Below the pieces are notes generated by a model that saw nothing but the letters and a program-made list of their open reading frames with translations, was not told the DNA's origin and searched no databases. Source: an uncultured Pelagibacteraceae bacterium (lineage in GTDB: Bacteria; Pseudomonadota; Alphaproteobacteria; Pelagibacterales; Pelagibacteraceae). From it: a stretch of DNA of 64,000 bases. Both the position numbers and the translations under genes were made by a program. The stretch lies in NCBI GenBank assembly GCA_902516625.1, contig CABXYU010000003.1:1-64000 (forward strand), in the 5' to 3' direction. Shown piece after piece: positions 54,643 through 63,291 of the stretch. Position 1 is the first letter of the stretch, and every line of letters starts with the position of its first letter.

Positions 54643-55722
54643 ATGTTTAAAGCGATTCACTTTGACCGAGAAAATTTAAGTCAATTACTTACAAAAAAAT
54701 TCTTAATCGTAATTTTAATTTCAATTCCAAGTGCAATTATTGCTGATTTTTTGAGTATTCCTCTTGCTTGGATGATTGGTCCAATGATTGCAACATCTTT
54801 GATTGCTTTAAATGGCTTTCAAGTTTTAATGCCAAAAATAGCTTTAAGCTCAATATTAATTATCTTAGGCCTTCATATTGGAAATTACATTGATCAAAAC
54901 CTTTTTAGTCAAATGGTCAATTGGATTTGGACAACGGTTATTATGTTTTTGTACATTGTCGTGAGTATTTTAATTGTTTCAAAATACTTACAAAAATTTT
55001 CAGGATATAAAGAAAAAACATCAATATTTTCTGCTGCTCCTGGCGCGTTAGGTCCTTTAATGATTTTAGCAGAGTATGAAAAATCAGATTTATCTCAAGT
55101 AGCAACAGCACACTTAATAAGATTAATAATAATAATAACTTTGTTTCCTTTTATAATTGTTACCCTCTACCCGGTTGAAGCTTTAGAGTTAGAAAAATTT
55201 GATTATATGTCTCAAAATCATTGGGAATTATTTTTATTAATTATAGCATCATTAATATTAATATTCTTTTTTGATAAATTTAAAGTTCCAGCAGCACTCC
55301 TTTCTGGAACATTGGTTGCGAGTGGAATCTTGCAAATATTTGATGTTGCATCATATAAATTACCAGACGCTTCTATTAATTTTTGTTTATTAATTTTAGG
55401 AGCTTCTGTTGGATGTAGATTTGCTAATAAAACATTTAAAGAGGTTGCTAATAATTCCTTTCATGGATTAGTTGCAACTGTACTTTTAGTTTTGTTAGGA
55501 TTTATAGCTGCTTATATTGCAACATTTTTTGTTGATACTAATTTTTTTAGTTTAATATTGTCTTTTTGTCCTGGTGGAATTTATGAAGTAGCTGTAATAG
55601 CAATTGCTTTTGATTTAGAGCCTGACTTTGTTGCCTTTCATCATATTATTAGATTATTATTTATATTATTTATTGTCCCTGTAATTTTAAGATTACTAGA
55701 AAAAATTAGGACAAAGAATTAG
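54643..55722 (+). CDS. AbrB family membrane protein (putative transporter)
   Basis: A 359-residue protein with about ten hydrophobic helices in two related halves. Each half has the family feature LPLAWMIGPM-like sequence (here IPLAWMIGPMIATS near the start) and GAPGAL-type loops (SAAPGALGPLMILAE; FCPGGIYEVAVIA). This PF05145 family is mislabelled as AbrB regulator or ammonia monooxygenase in databases and is thought to move small molecules. It is divergent from tctC by 79 bases, and a link to the tct substrate is possible. Confidence 0.85.
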   Translation: MFKAIHFDRENLSQLLTKKFLIVILISIPSAIIADFLSIPLAWMIGPMIATSLIALNGFQVLMPKIALSSILIILGLHIGNYIDQNLFSQMVNWIWTTVIMFLYIVVSILIVSKYLQKFSGYKEKTSIFSAAPGALGPLMILAEYEKSDLSQVATAHLIRLIIIITLFPFIIVTLYPVEALELEKFDYMSQNHWELFLLIIASLILIFFFDKFKVPAALLSGTLVASGILQIFDVASYKLPDASINFCLLILGASVGCRFANKTFKEVANNSFHGLVATVLLVLLGFIAAYIATFFVDTNFFSLILSFCPGGIYEVAVIAIAFDLEPDFVAFHHIIRLLFILFIVPVILRLLEKIRTKN

Positions 55723-56647
55723 ATAACCTCTCAAAGACTTTTTCAGCACTTAAATTATTAAGATCACTTACTTCAATTGCTTTAAAATTTTCCCTTTCAA
55801 TACTAACTTTATAAGCTGTTGTGTGTTTGCCAAATAATGTGAGACCATTAGCTCTTACATGGGCTGCTATGTGTGCAGGACCAGTATCATTGGCCACAAC
55901 AAATGAACTATCTTTAATTAAAGATGTTAATTGAGAAATATCTAATGCTCGTCCGTTGTCTAGTAAAGCTAGTGCATTTATATCTTTTGCTTCATTAATT
56001 TCTGATGGCCCTGGTGCAGTTAAAATTTTATACTCTTGACCATATCTATTTAAAATTAACTCAATAAGTTTATTGTAATAAGGCCATTTTTTAATTGTTA
56101 AATGAGGTGAACAAAAAGGAAATAATAAAATATATTTATCAAACTTATAAAAATTTCTGATCTCACTAATATCTGTAGAAGCCCAATTGAAGTCTGGTTT
56201 TAAAGTGTTTAAAGTATTTAAGCCAGACTCATTTAATTGATGATCAAATCTTTCAAGCACTGATATTTTATCAAATTCGTATTTATTTTTATCTTGTGGC
56301 ATTGTTGTGATTGAACCCGACCAAACTATTTTATCAGCTTTTGGAAAAAGAATATTCTTATAAAAATTAGTTCTAGAAGAGTTTTGAAGATCAAAAACTT
56401 TTGAAAAGTTATGCTTTTTTAAGTCTCTCATTAAAAAATATAAATAAATTAAATTATATTTTGGGAGCCTTTTGTCTAAAATTACCTCATGAATAAAGGG
56501 ATTTTTTTTAAACAAATCTAAATAAGGTTTTGTTGTCAAAAGATAAATCCTATCACTTTTATGATTTTCAGATATATCTTGAATTGCACCACTAGCTTGA
56601 GCTATATCTCCTAATGATCCGTGTTTAATAATTAAAATATTAGACAT
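55706..56647 (-). CDS. glycosyltransferase family 9 (heptosyltransferase-like)
   Basis: A 313-residue GT-B enzyme. It starts with ILIIKHGSLGDIAQ (the ADP-heptosyltransferase N terminus) and has VVANDTGPAHIAA with TLFGKHTT, the C-terminal nucleotide-sugar motif. It transfers heptose or a related sugar in the lipopolysaccharide core. It overlaps the convergent AbrB-type gene by 17 bases and is divergent from the DUF6165 gene. Confidence 0.9.
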   Translation of the reverse strand: MSNILIIKHGSLGDIAQASGAIQDISENHKSDRIYLLTTKPYLDLFKKNPFIHEVILDKRLPKYNLIYLYFLMRDLKKHNFSKVFDLQNSSRTNFYKNILFPKADKIVWSGSITTMPQDKNKYEFDKISVLERFDHQLNESGLNTLNTLKPDFNWASTDISEIRNFYKFDKYILLFPFCSPHLTIKKWPYYNKLIELILNRYGQEYKILTAPGPSEINEAKDINALALLDNGRALDISQLTSLIKDSSFVVANDTGPAHIAAHVRANGLTLFGKHTTAYKVSIERENFKAIEVSDLNNLSAEKVFERLSNSLS

Positions 56648-56679
56648 ATTTACAACAAGATAGCACAGTATAAAAATTT

Positions 56680-57069
56680 ATGAATAAAATTATAGTAGAA
56701 GTTTCGGTTGGTGAACTTTTAGACAAAATTTCTATTTTAGAGATCAAGCAAGAAAAAATTAATGATCTAGAAAAGTTAAAATTCATAAACAATGAACATT
56801 CAATTTTAAAAAATCAATTAGAAAAAAATGTTAAGTCAGATGATAAACTCAATAAACTATATCAATTACTTAAAGATATAAATGCCAAACTTTGGGTCAT
56901 AGAGGATGAAAAGAGAGAATGTGAAAAAAATAAGGATTTTAAAGATAAATTTATAAAACTATCTAGAGATGTGCATTTTCTAAATGATAATCGAGCAAAA
57001 ATTAAATTAGAAATAAATAATCACACTGGATCGATAATCAAAGAAATCAAAGAGTATACAAGTTATTAA
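56680..57069 (+). CDS. DUF6165 family protein
   Basis: A 129-residue, highly charged and mostly helical protein. The opening IIVEVSVGELLDKISILEIK is characteristic of DUF6165, which often sits beside lipopolysaccharide genes. Its activity is unknown. It is divergent from the GT9 gene by 32 bases and followed by the M24 gene nine bases later. A role in surface glycans is suggested only by the neighbour. Confidence 0.8.
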   Translation: MNKIIVEVSVGELLDKISILEIKQEKINDLEKLKFINNEHSILKNQLEKNVKSDDKLNKLYQLLKDINAKLWVIEDEKRECEKNKDFKDKFIKLSRDVHFLNDNRAKIKLEINNHTGSIIKEIKEYTSY

Positions 57070-57077
57070 ATAATTGA

Positions 57078-58229
57078 ATGGGACTTCATTTTTCAAAAGA
57101 AGAGTTTTCTAAAAGAAAATCTAAAGTTTTAAAATTTATGAATGAGCAAAATATTGATGCTCTTTTAATGTTTAGACAAGAATCTATGTACTGGTTAACA
57201 GGGTACGACACTTTTGGATACGTTTTTTTTCAAACACTTATCTTAGATAAAAGTGGAAACACAATATTACTTACAAGAGCTCCCGATTTTCGCCAAGCAC
57301 AAAATACATCTAATATAGAAGATATTAGAATTTGGGTTGATAAAGATGGATCAAACCCAACTGATGACCTTAAGATTATTTTGAATGAATTAAATCTTAA
57401 AGGTAAAAAATTAGGTGTTGAATATGAGGCTTACGGTTTGACTGGACGTAATGCACTTCATCTTAACAAATCTTTGGAAGGTTATTGCAATATAGAAGAT
57501 AAATCAGACTTAATAACTAAGTTGAGAGTAATTAAATCTAAAGAAGAAATTGTTTATGTTAAAAAAGCTGCTGAGCTTGCTGATAAAGCATTAGATGAGG
57601 TATGGAAGCATGCGAGAGCTGGAACAAGTGAGTCTAAAATATTAGCTGAAATGAATAGAGTTATTTTTGAAGGTGGAGGAGATTATCCTGCTAATGAATT
57701 TATTATTGGTTCTGGGAAAAATGCCCTTCTATGTCGTTATCAATCTGAAAAACAAATTTTGAGCAATCAAGATCAATTAACTGTAGAATGGGCTGGAACA
57801 TATAGACATTATCATTCTGCAATGTTTAGAACTATTCCAATAGGGAAAGCAAATCCAAAACATTATAAAATGCATGAGGCTTGTGTTGAAGCTTTATTGA
57901 ATTGTGAAAATAAATTAAAACCAGGAAATAAAATTGGAGAAGTTTTTGATGCTCACGCAAAGACATTTGATGATCTTGGTTTTAATAAGGCTAGAATGAA
58001 TGCATGTGGTTATTCTTTAGGTACAACTTTTTCTCCAAATTGGATGGATTGGCCCATGTTATACACAGGAAATCCATACATAATTGAACCAGGTAATGTT
58101 TTCTTTATGCATATGATTTTAATGGACTCAGATAATGGGTTAGCAATGAATTTGGGTGAGACTTATCTGGTTACAGAAAAAGGAAGCCAAAGACTGGGGA
58201 AACAAAAATTAGATTTAGTTATTCTTTAA
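57078..58229 (+). CDS. M24 family protein, creatinase/ectoine hydrolase-like
   Basis: A 383-residue pita-bread-fold protein with the N-terminal creatinase domain (FRQESMYWLTGYDTFGYVFF) and a C-terminal M24 domain. The metal ligands of the metalloaminopeptidases are not all there: the first Asp is Glu in VEWAGTYRHYHSAMFR and the second Asp is replaced. The GYSLGTTFSPNWMDW block matches the ectoine hydrolase (DoeA) and creatinase branch, which is metal-independent. It probably hydrolyses a small amide such as an ectoine-like compound, in the cytoplasm. It overlaps the convergent permease by four bases. Confidence 0.83.
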   Translation: MGLHFSKEEFSKRKSKVLKFMNEQNIDALLMFRQESMYWLTGYDTFGYVFFQTLILDKSGNTILLTRAPDFRQAQNTSNIEDIRIWVDKDGSNPTDDLKIILNELNLKGKKLGVEYEAYGLTGRNALHLNKSLEGYCNIEDKSDLITKLRVIKSKEEIVYVKKAAELADKALDEVWKHARAGTSESKILAEMNRVIFEGGGDYPANEFIIGSGKNALLCRYQSEKQILSNQDQLTVEWAGTYRHYHSAMFRTIPIGKANPKHYKMHEACVEALLNCENKLKPGNKIGEVFDAHAKTFDDLGFNKARMNACGYSLGTTFSPNWMDWPMLYTGNPYIIEPGNVFFMHMILMDSDNGLAMNLGETYLVTEKGSQRLGKQKLDLVIL

Positions 58230-58900
58230 TTAAAACTGTATTTTTTCTCTAAAAATTTTATCACATTATGAATTAAAAAAGTCATAAATAGATAAATACC
58301 ACCTGCTACAATAAATACTTCTATGGGTTTAAAAGTTGTAGAAATTATATATTTTGCAACTCCAGTTAAATCCATTATTGTAACTGTACTAGCGAGAGAA
58401 GTTCCTTTCATCATTAAAATAATTTCATTTCCATATGCTGGTAATGACTGTCTAATAGCGATTGGTATTTGAATTTTATAAAAAATTATTTTATTAGGAA
58501 TTCCTAAACTCTTTCCGGCCTCTATAATACCAGGTTTAATTGTTTGGAATGCTGATCTTAAGATTTCAGATGTATAAGCACCCGTATTAAGTGCAAAAGC
58601 AATTATTGCACACCAATATGGTTCTTTTAAAATTACCCATAATACTGTTGATCTTAAATATTCAATTTGACCTAAACCAAAATAAATAATGAATATTTGA
58701 ACTAATAATGGCGTTCCTCTAAATACATATGAATATCCATATGCAAATTTATTAACAAAACTGTTTTTGTGTAATCTTAAGAGTGCAAAAAATAAACCGA
58801 TAAACAATCCTACAATTAAAGAAACTGATAAAAGTTTTAAAGTTATTACAGCAGCACTAATCAATTTTGGAAAACTATTAGACATTAATTCAAAATCCAT
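58226..58900 (-). CDS. amino-acid ABC transporter permease (HisM-like)
   Basis: A 224-residue permease of the HAAT family: about five helices with the cytoplasmic EAA-type loop (EAGKSLGIPNKIIFYKIQIP) and RGTPLLVQIFI near residue 60. It pairs with the second permease, whose stop it overlaps by one base, to form the pore for a basic or polar amino acid. No ATPase gene is adjacent. Confidence 0.92.
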   Translation of the reverse strand: MDFELMSNSFPKLISAAVITLKLLSVSLIVGLFIGLFFALLRLHKNSFVNKFAYGYSYVFRGTPLLVQIFIIYFGLGQIEYLRSTVLWVILKEPYWCAIIAFALNTGAYTSEILRSAFQTIKPGIIEAGKSLGIPNKIIFYKIQIPIAIRQSLPAYGNEIILMMKGTSLASTVTIMDLTGVAKYIISTTFKPIEVFIVAGGIYLFMTFLIHNVIKFLEKKYSFN

Positions 58901-59592
58901 TAGTACCCCCTGCTATACTTTACTTCTAATTTATTGATTAGTTTCATGCTTAAATAAGTTAACATCAAATATAGAACTGCTGCAAAAGAGTAAAAAAACA
59001 GAGGATCTCTGGTGGATCCAGCCGCAATATAAGATTGTCTCATTATTTCGACTAAACCTGTTACAGAAATTAATGAGGTATCTTTAAGAGTGATTTGCCA
59101 AACGTTACTAAGATTTGGAATTGCAAGTCTAAGCATTTGGGGAAGAATAATTTTATAAAATTGTTTAAATTTACTAAAACCTAAAACTTTAGCGGCTTCA
59201 AATTGACCTTTGTCTATTGATTGAATCGCTCCTCTAAAAACTTCTGTAGAATAAGCACCAGAAATAATTCCAATAGCAAATGAACCAGTTACAAATGCAT
59301 TGATCTCTATGTATTCATTATAACCAAACATTGAGGCAACAAACATTATTGCTCCACTTCCTCCAAAAAAGAAAAGATAAATGACAAGAAGTTCAGGCAC
59401 TCCTCTAATTACTGTTGTGTAAATATTCGCTACTAAGTTTAAAGATTTGAATTTGGATAATTTTAATGGAGTAAAAATCCCAGCAAAGCTAAAACCAATT
59501 ACCATCGCTGTAATTGATACGGCTATTGTCATTAGAGTGGCTCGGAATAACTCATCACCCCAACCAGTATCACCAAATGCTAGAAGTTCCAT
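58900..59592 (-). CDS. amino-acid ABC transporter permease (HisQ-like)
   Basis: A 230-residue permease of the HisMQ type with about five membrane helices, RGVPELLVIYLFFFGG and the EAA loop EAAKVLGFSKFKQFYKIILP. It comes after the binding-protein gene on the same strand, beyond a hairpin, and before the HisM-like gene. Confidence 0.92.
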   Translation of the reverse strand: MELLAFGDTGWGDELFRATLMTIAVSITAMVIGFSFAGIFTPLKLSKFKSLNLVANIYTTVIRGVPELLVIYLFFFGGSGAIMFVASMFGYNEYIEINAFVTGSFAIGIISGAYSTEVFRGAIQSIDKGQFEAAKVLGFSKFKQFYKIILPQMLRLAIPNLSNVWQITLKDTSLISVTGLVEIMRQSYIAAGSTRDPLFFYSFAAVLYLMLTYLSMKLINKLEVKYSRGY

Positions 59593-59598
59593 ACAGAC

Positions 59599-59623
59599 TG
59601 GCGACTATACATGATAGTCGCCA
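59599..59623 (-). promoter_or_regulatory. perfect 10-bp hairpin between binding protein and permeases
   Basis: TGGCGACTAT pairs perfectly with ATAGTCGCCA around a 5-nt loop, just after the binding-protein stop at 59638 and before the HisQ-like start. No U-tract follows on the minus strand. This is the classical place for a structure that stabilises binding-protein mRNA and lowers permease expression. Confidence 0.6.
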
Positions 59624-59637
59624 AATCTAAAATTTAA

Positions 59638-60465
59638 TTACATAGAAGCGTCGAAACCGAACCATTTAGTAGCTATTCTACTAATATCTCCGTTCTTTCT
59701 TGCTTTATTGATTGCAGCATTAAACTTTTTCAAAAGTTCAGTATCATCTTTTCTAATACCAACTCCAACACCGTTTCCAAATGCACCACCTGAAAAAGTT
59801 GGGCCTGTTAATACAACTGGTTTTCCTGATTTTTCTGCATAATCACTGAATGCTACCGCTGCAGCCAATGCAGCATCACATCTTCCTGAAGCTAAATCTA
59901 AGTTCACTTCATCTTGTGTTTTATACGTTCTTACATTTACTTTTCCAACATCACCTGAGTCTAAAAAGTTTTGGTGAATTGTTGCAGTTTGTACACATAC
60001 AGTTTTACCTGCTAGTGCCGTTGTAAGAGTTTTTAATGCTTTTTTCGCAGCTGCATTTGGTTTAGTGAGATTAATTCCAGCCGGAGTATCTAAACCCTCT
60101 AAGCTTGAACCTTTCATAACAGCTAAAGATGCAACTTCATCAGCATAACCTTGAGAAAAGCTAATAGCTTTCTGTCTTTCTGCAGTAATTGACATTCCTG
60201 CCATTATTGCATCAAACTTTCTCATAATTAGTGCTGGTATCATTCCATCCCAATCTTGCTCAACTATCGTACACTGCTGTCCAATATATCTGCACAATGT
60301 GTAAGCTAACTCCACTTCAAATCCGATTAATTTACCAGACTCATCTTTAGAATTCCATGGAGGGTAAGCGCCTTCTGTTCCAATTCTTATTTTATCAGCA
60401 TTAGCATTCCCTATAACTAATAAAGAAAGTAAAACTGAAAAAATAAATTTTTTGAATATATTCAT
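59638..60465 (-). CDS. amino-acid ABC transporter substrate-binding protein
   Basis: A 275-residue periplasmic family-3 binding protein with a signal peptide (about 1-23, ending ANA). It has GTEGAYPPWNSKDESGK and the family signature GFEVELAYTLCRYIGQQC with DGMIPALIMRKFDAIMAGM. AAAGGAGAGA lies just before two successive ATGs, and the second (60465) is better spaced. The similarity is to lysine/arginine/ornithine/histidine-type proteins, and the ligand is unknown. Codon use and context suggest high expression. Confidence 0.93.
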   Translation of the reverse strand: MNIFKKFIFSVLLSLLVIGNANADKIRIGTEGAYPPWNSKDESGKLIGFEVELAYTLCRYIGQQCTIVEQDWDGMIPALIMRKFDAIMAGMSITAERQKAISFSQGYADEVASLAVMKGSSLEGLDTPAGINLTKPNAAAKKALKTLTTALAGKTVCVQTATIHQNFLDSGDVGKVNVRTYKTQDEVNLDLASGRCDAALAAAVAFSDYAEKSGKPVVLTGPTFSGGAFGNGVGVGIRKDDTELLKKFNAAINKARKNGDISRIATKWFGFDASM

Positions 60466-60525
60466 CATTCTCTCCTTTAATAAAAAAATAGTATTTCATA
60501 AATTACAGATTTAAAAAAGAAAAAA

Positions 60526-61566
60526 TTAATGATTTATTGATGATGAGAAATTCCAAGAACAGTCAAAACTAGGCACATAAACCCTTGATAATTTAGTATT
60601 TCCAAAATGGTGGTGAAAGATATTCAGCCAATTTTCAACTTGGTGGGGTTTTTTATCTTGACTTCCAACTTGAGCAGTTATTACTCCTTTAGGTTTCAAA
60701 ATTCTTACTAAAGAGTCCATATTTTTTGCTGCAAGATCAATACAGAATTGATCATCATTTAGATCAACAAATATATGATCGTAAGTATCTTCTTTTACTG
60801 ACTTTATACTTTCAAATGCATCACCCCAAACACATTTCACAGAATTCTTTTCAGTAGCTTTTTTTCCAATATCTCCTAAATGTTTATTACAGACGTCTAC
60901 TACCTCAGGATCTAGTTCATACCAATCTATAAAATTAAACTTTTTAGAAATACATTCTCGTGCAACACCGCCATCTCCCCCACCAATTATTGCAGCTTTG
61001 TCATTATTTTTATTCAATTTTAAACCTGAGCCAATAAAAGTTGAGCTATAAAGATGCTCGTCTGATGACGCTACTTGAATTTCACCATCGATAAACAAAG
61101 ATTTTCCAAACTGCTCAAGTTCTAAAATTTCTATATGTTGACCTACTTTTGATTTAAAGTCTTCTAAAACTTCGTTAACTACATATGCTTTTTGAAGTCC
61201 TGGGGAGCTGTAAATATCATGATAAAGAGACCTAGTGTCTCTATTAAATTCCTTTTTAACAATTCTTTTGTACCTAAATTCGCTTTTAATAATATCTATT
61301 GCTACAGATGGGCTTATTTTTCCACATGTAAAAAAATCAAAGCTAATTATTCCTTTCTCTGGAAAAGTATGAAAACTTATATGGCTTTCTGCCAATAAAG
61401 CCAAAATAGTAAAACCCTGGGGTTCAAATTTATATTTGGATATATTTAATATAGTAACGTCAGCTGCTTTTGCAATTTTCTTGATAACTTTTTCATAAAC
61501 AGAAGGATCATACTCTTTTGAAGTTCCAATTATATCTAAAGTAATATGCTCCCCAACTTTAATCAT
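60526..61566 (-). CDS. AdoMet decarboxylase-aminopropyltransferase fusion
   Basis: A 346-residue fusion. Residues 1-120 are a small bacterial S-adenosylmethionine decarboxylase: the pyruvoyl-forming site is E60-S61 in AESHISFHTFPE, with His66 and Cys81 as the other catalytic residues. Residues about 125-346 resemble spermidine synthase with GGGDGG, an acidic ELDPEVV after it, and DLNDD where typical enzymes have DSSDPxGP. The product would be a triamine (spermidine or a related one) plus methylthioadenosine. The altered substrate loop may change the amine acceptor. The ATG is two bases after the aldolase stop, so it ends the mtnP-mtnA-aldolase operon. Confidence 0.88.
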   Translation of the reverse strand: MIKVGEHITLDIIGTSKEYDPSVYEKVIKKIAKAADVTILNISKYKFEPQGFTILALLAESHISFHTFPEKGIISFDFFTCGKISPSVAIDIIKSEFRYKRIVKKEFNRDTRSLYHDIYSSPGLQKAYVVNEVLEDFKSKVGQHIEILELEQFGKSLFIDGEIQVASSDEHLYSSTFIGSGLKLNKNNDKAAIIGGGDGGVARECISKKFNFIDWYELDPEVVDVCNKHLGDIGKKATEKNSVKCVWGDAFESIKSVKEDTYDHIFVDLNDDQFCIDLAAKNMDSLVRILKPKGVITAQVGSQDKKPHQVENWLNIFHHHFGNTKLSRVYVPSFDCSWNFSSSINH

Positions 61567-61567
61567 C

Positions 61568-62224
61568 TTACCCTTTTTTATAATTTTTAGCCTTATCTAA
61601 AACTTTTTTCATTTCTTGAAATGAAAGAATCTTAGGTTGACCTAACCTTAGAGCAATAGTGTATTGATGACAAATATTTTCTACCTCTTGTGCAAGCTCG
61701 AAAGCTTGCTCTAAATTTTTACCAAAGGCAACCTGACCGTGATTAGACATTAAGCAAGCACTTCTGTTTTGTAGAGCTTTAATTACATTTTTAGACAACT
61801 CTTTTGTTCCAAAAGTAGCGTATTCAGCACATTTAATGTCCTCACCACCAGCTAGTGCAATCATATAATGAAATGGAGGAATTGACTTTCCATGTGAGGA
61901 TACAGCCGTTGCGTGTGGAGAATGTGCATGGACAATCGCTTGAGCATCTTTTTTATCAACATAAATATCTCTATGAAATCTCCATTCAGATGAAGGATTA
62001 TTGCTTGGGTCATTATTTTCTACTTCCTCCTTTAAGCCCATAAAAACAATATCCTCTGGTTTTAAGGTCTCATATTTTTTTCCCGAGGGAGTAATCAAGT
62101 AACCATCTATATCTTTTTCTTTAGATCTGAGAGATATATTGCCAGATCTAAGTGGTGAAAGATTTGTAGAATTCAGCTTTAAGGAATATTCAATAATTTG
62201 ATTTCTTTGATCTAAATTTTTCAT
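61568..62224 (-). CDS. class II aldolase, probable methylthioribulose-phosphate aldolase
   Basis: A 218-residue zinc aldolase of the FucA/AraD fold. Conserved parts are SGNIS, TPSGKKY, SSEWRFHRDIY (catalytic Glu), the zinc HAHSPHATAVS and a later His in SNHGQVAFG. It fits the FucA-type (fuculose-1-phosphate aldolase) branch much better than the MtnB dehydratase. Next to mtnP and mtnA the likely substrate is 5-methylthioribulose 1-phosphate, split to DHAP and methylthioacetaldehyde, as in the DHAP shunt. The start overlaps mtnA by four bases. The substrate is inferred, not shown. Confidence 0.82.
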   Translation of the reverse strand: MKNLDQRNQIIEYSLKLNSTNLSPLRSGNISLRSKEKDIDGYLITPSGKKYETLKPEDIVFMGLKEEVENNDPSNNPSSEWRFHRDIYVDKKDAQAIVHAHSPHATAVSSHGKSIPPFHYMIALAGGEDIKCAEYATFGTKELSKNVIKALQNRSACLMSNHGQVAFGKNLEQAFELAQEVENICHQYTIALRLGQPKILSFQEMKKVLDKAKNYKKG

Positions 62225-63291
62225 TTAAATAATCTCTTTAAGCCGTTTAGAGATGCCTCACATACACCCTTTTCAGTAATTAAACCTGTTACATACTTAG
62301 CGGGTGTTACATCAAAAGCCAAGTTTATCGCTTTACTTTTTTTTGGATAAATTTGTATTTTTTTTATATTTCCATTTTCATCTAAACCTTCCATGTGTGA
62401 TAATTCCTTTGAATTTCTCTCTTCAATAGGAATATCTTTATGATCTTTAATATTCCAATCAATTGTTGAGCTTGGTAATGCTACATAAAAAGGAACGTTG
62501 TTATCATGAGCTGCTAGTGCTTTTAAATAAGTTCCAACTTTATTACAAACATCACCATTAGCTAAAGTTCTGTCAGTTCCAACAATGCAAATATCAACTT
62601 GATTTCTTTGCATTAAAATTCCACCAGTATTGTCTGCTATAATTGTATTTTTAATTCCTTCTTCATTCAGTTCATATGAGGTTAAGTTAGCTCCTTGATT
62701 TCTTGGCCTTGTTTCATCTGCCCAAACGTGAATTGGAATACCTTTTTTATGCGCATGATATATTGGAGAAGTTGCTGTTCCCCAATTTATTGTTGCAAGC
62801 CACCCTGCATTACAATGGGTTAAAATATTTACTGTGTCCTTTTTTTTATTATAAATTTCCTCAATTATTTTAAGACCATTTAATCCTATATTTTCACAAA
62901 ACTTTACATCTTCTTCACAAATTTCTTTTGCTTTATTGATTGCTATTTCTAAAATTTTATTACTATTAACGCCTGATATTTCGCTCATCATTCTATCGAC
63001 AGCCCACTTTAGATTTATTGCGGTTGGTCTCGAACTAATTAAATTTTCTGATGATTTTTTTAAAAAAGATTTATCGTTATTTTCAATGATTGCTAAAACT
63101 AATCCATAAGCTGCTGTCGCTCCTATTAATGGTGCCCCTCTAACCTCCATTACTTTGATTGCATTTATTGCATCTTTAACCGTTTTAAGATCTTTTATTA
63201 TAAATTGATGTGGAAGTTTCGTTTGATCAATTATTTTAACAACATTGTTTTCAAACCAAATCGTACGGTATTCTTTTCCCTCTATTCTCAT
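62221..63291 (-). CDS. mtnA: methylthioribose-1-phosphate isomerase
   Basis: A 356-residue eIF2B-like isomerase converting MTR-1-P to MTRu-1-P. It has MEVRGAPLIGATAAYG, THCNAGWLATINWGTA (catalytic Cys), ADETRPRNQGANLT and GTDRTLANGDVCNKVGTY (catalytic Asp). Four-base overlaps join it to mtnP upstream and to the aldolase downstream, so the methylthioadenosine salvage steps are coupled. Confidence 0.95.
   Translation of the reverse strand: MRIEGKEYRTIWFENNVVKIIDQTKLPHQFIIKDLKTVKDAINAIKVMEVRGAPLIGATAAYGLVLAIIENNDKSFLKKSSENLISSRPTAINLKWAVDRMMSEISGVNSNKILEIAINKAKEICEEDVKFCENIGLNGLKIIEEIYNKKKDTVNILTHCNAGWLATINWGTATSPIYHAHKKGIPIHVWADETRPRNQGANLTSYELNEEGIKNTIIADNTGGILMQRNQVDICIVGTDRTLANGDVCNKVGTYLKALAAHDNNVPFYVALPSSTIDWNIKDHKDIPIEERNSKELSHMEGLDENGNIKKIQIYPKKSKAINLAFDVTPAKYVTGLITEKGVCEASLNGLKRLFK

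Noticed and set aside
62221..62224. Frameshift between mtnA and the aldolase
   Set aside because: The overlap is the ordinary four-base stop-start coupling seen throughout the window, and both proteins are full length.
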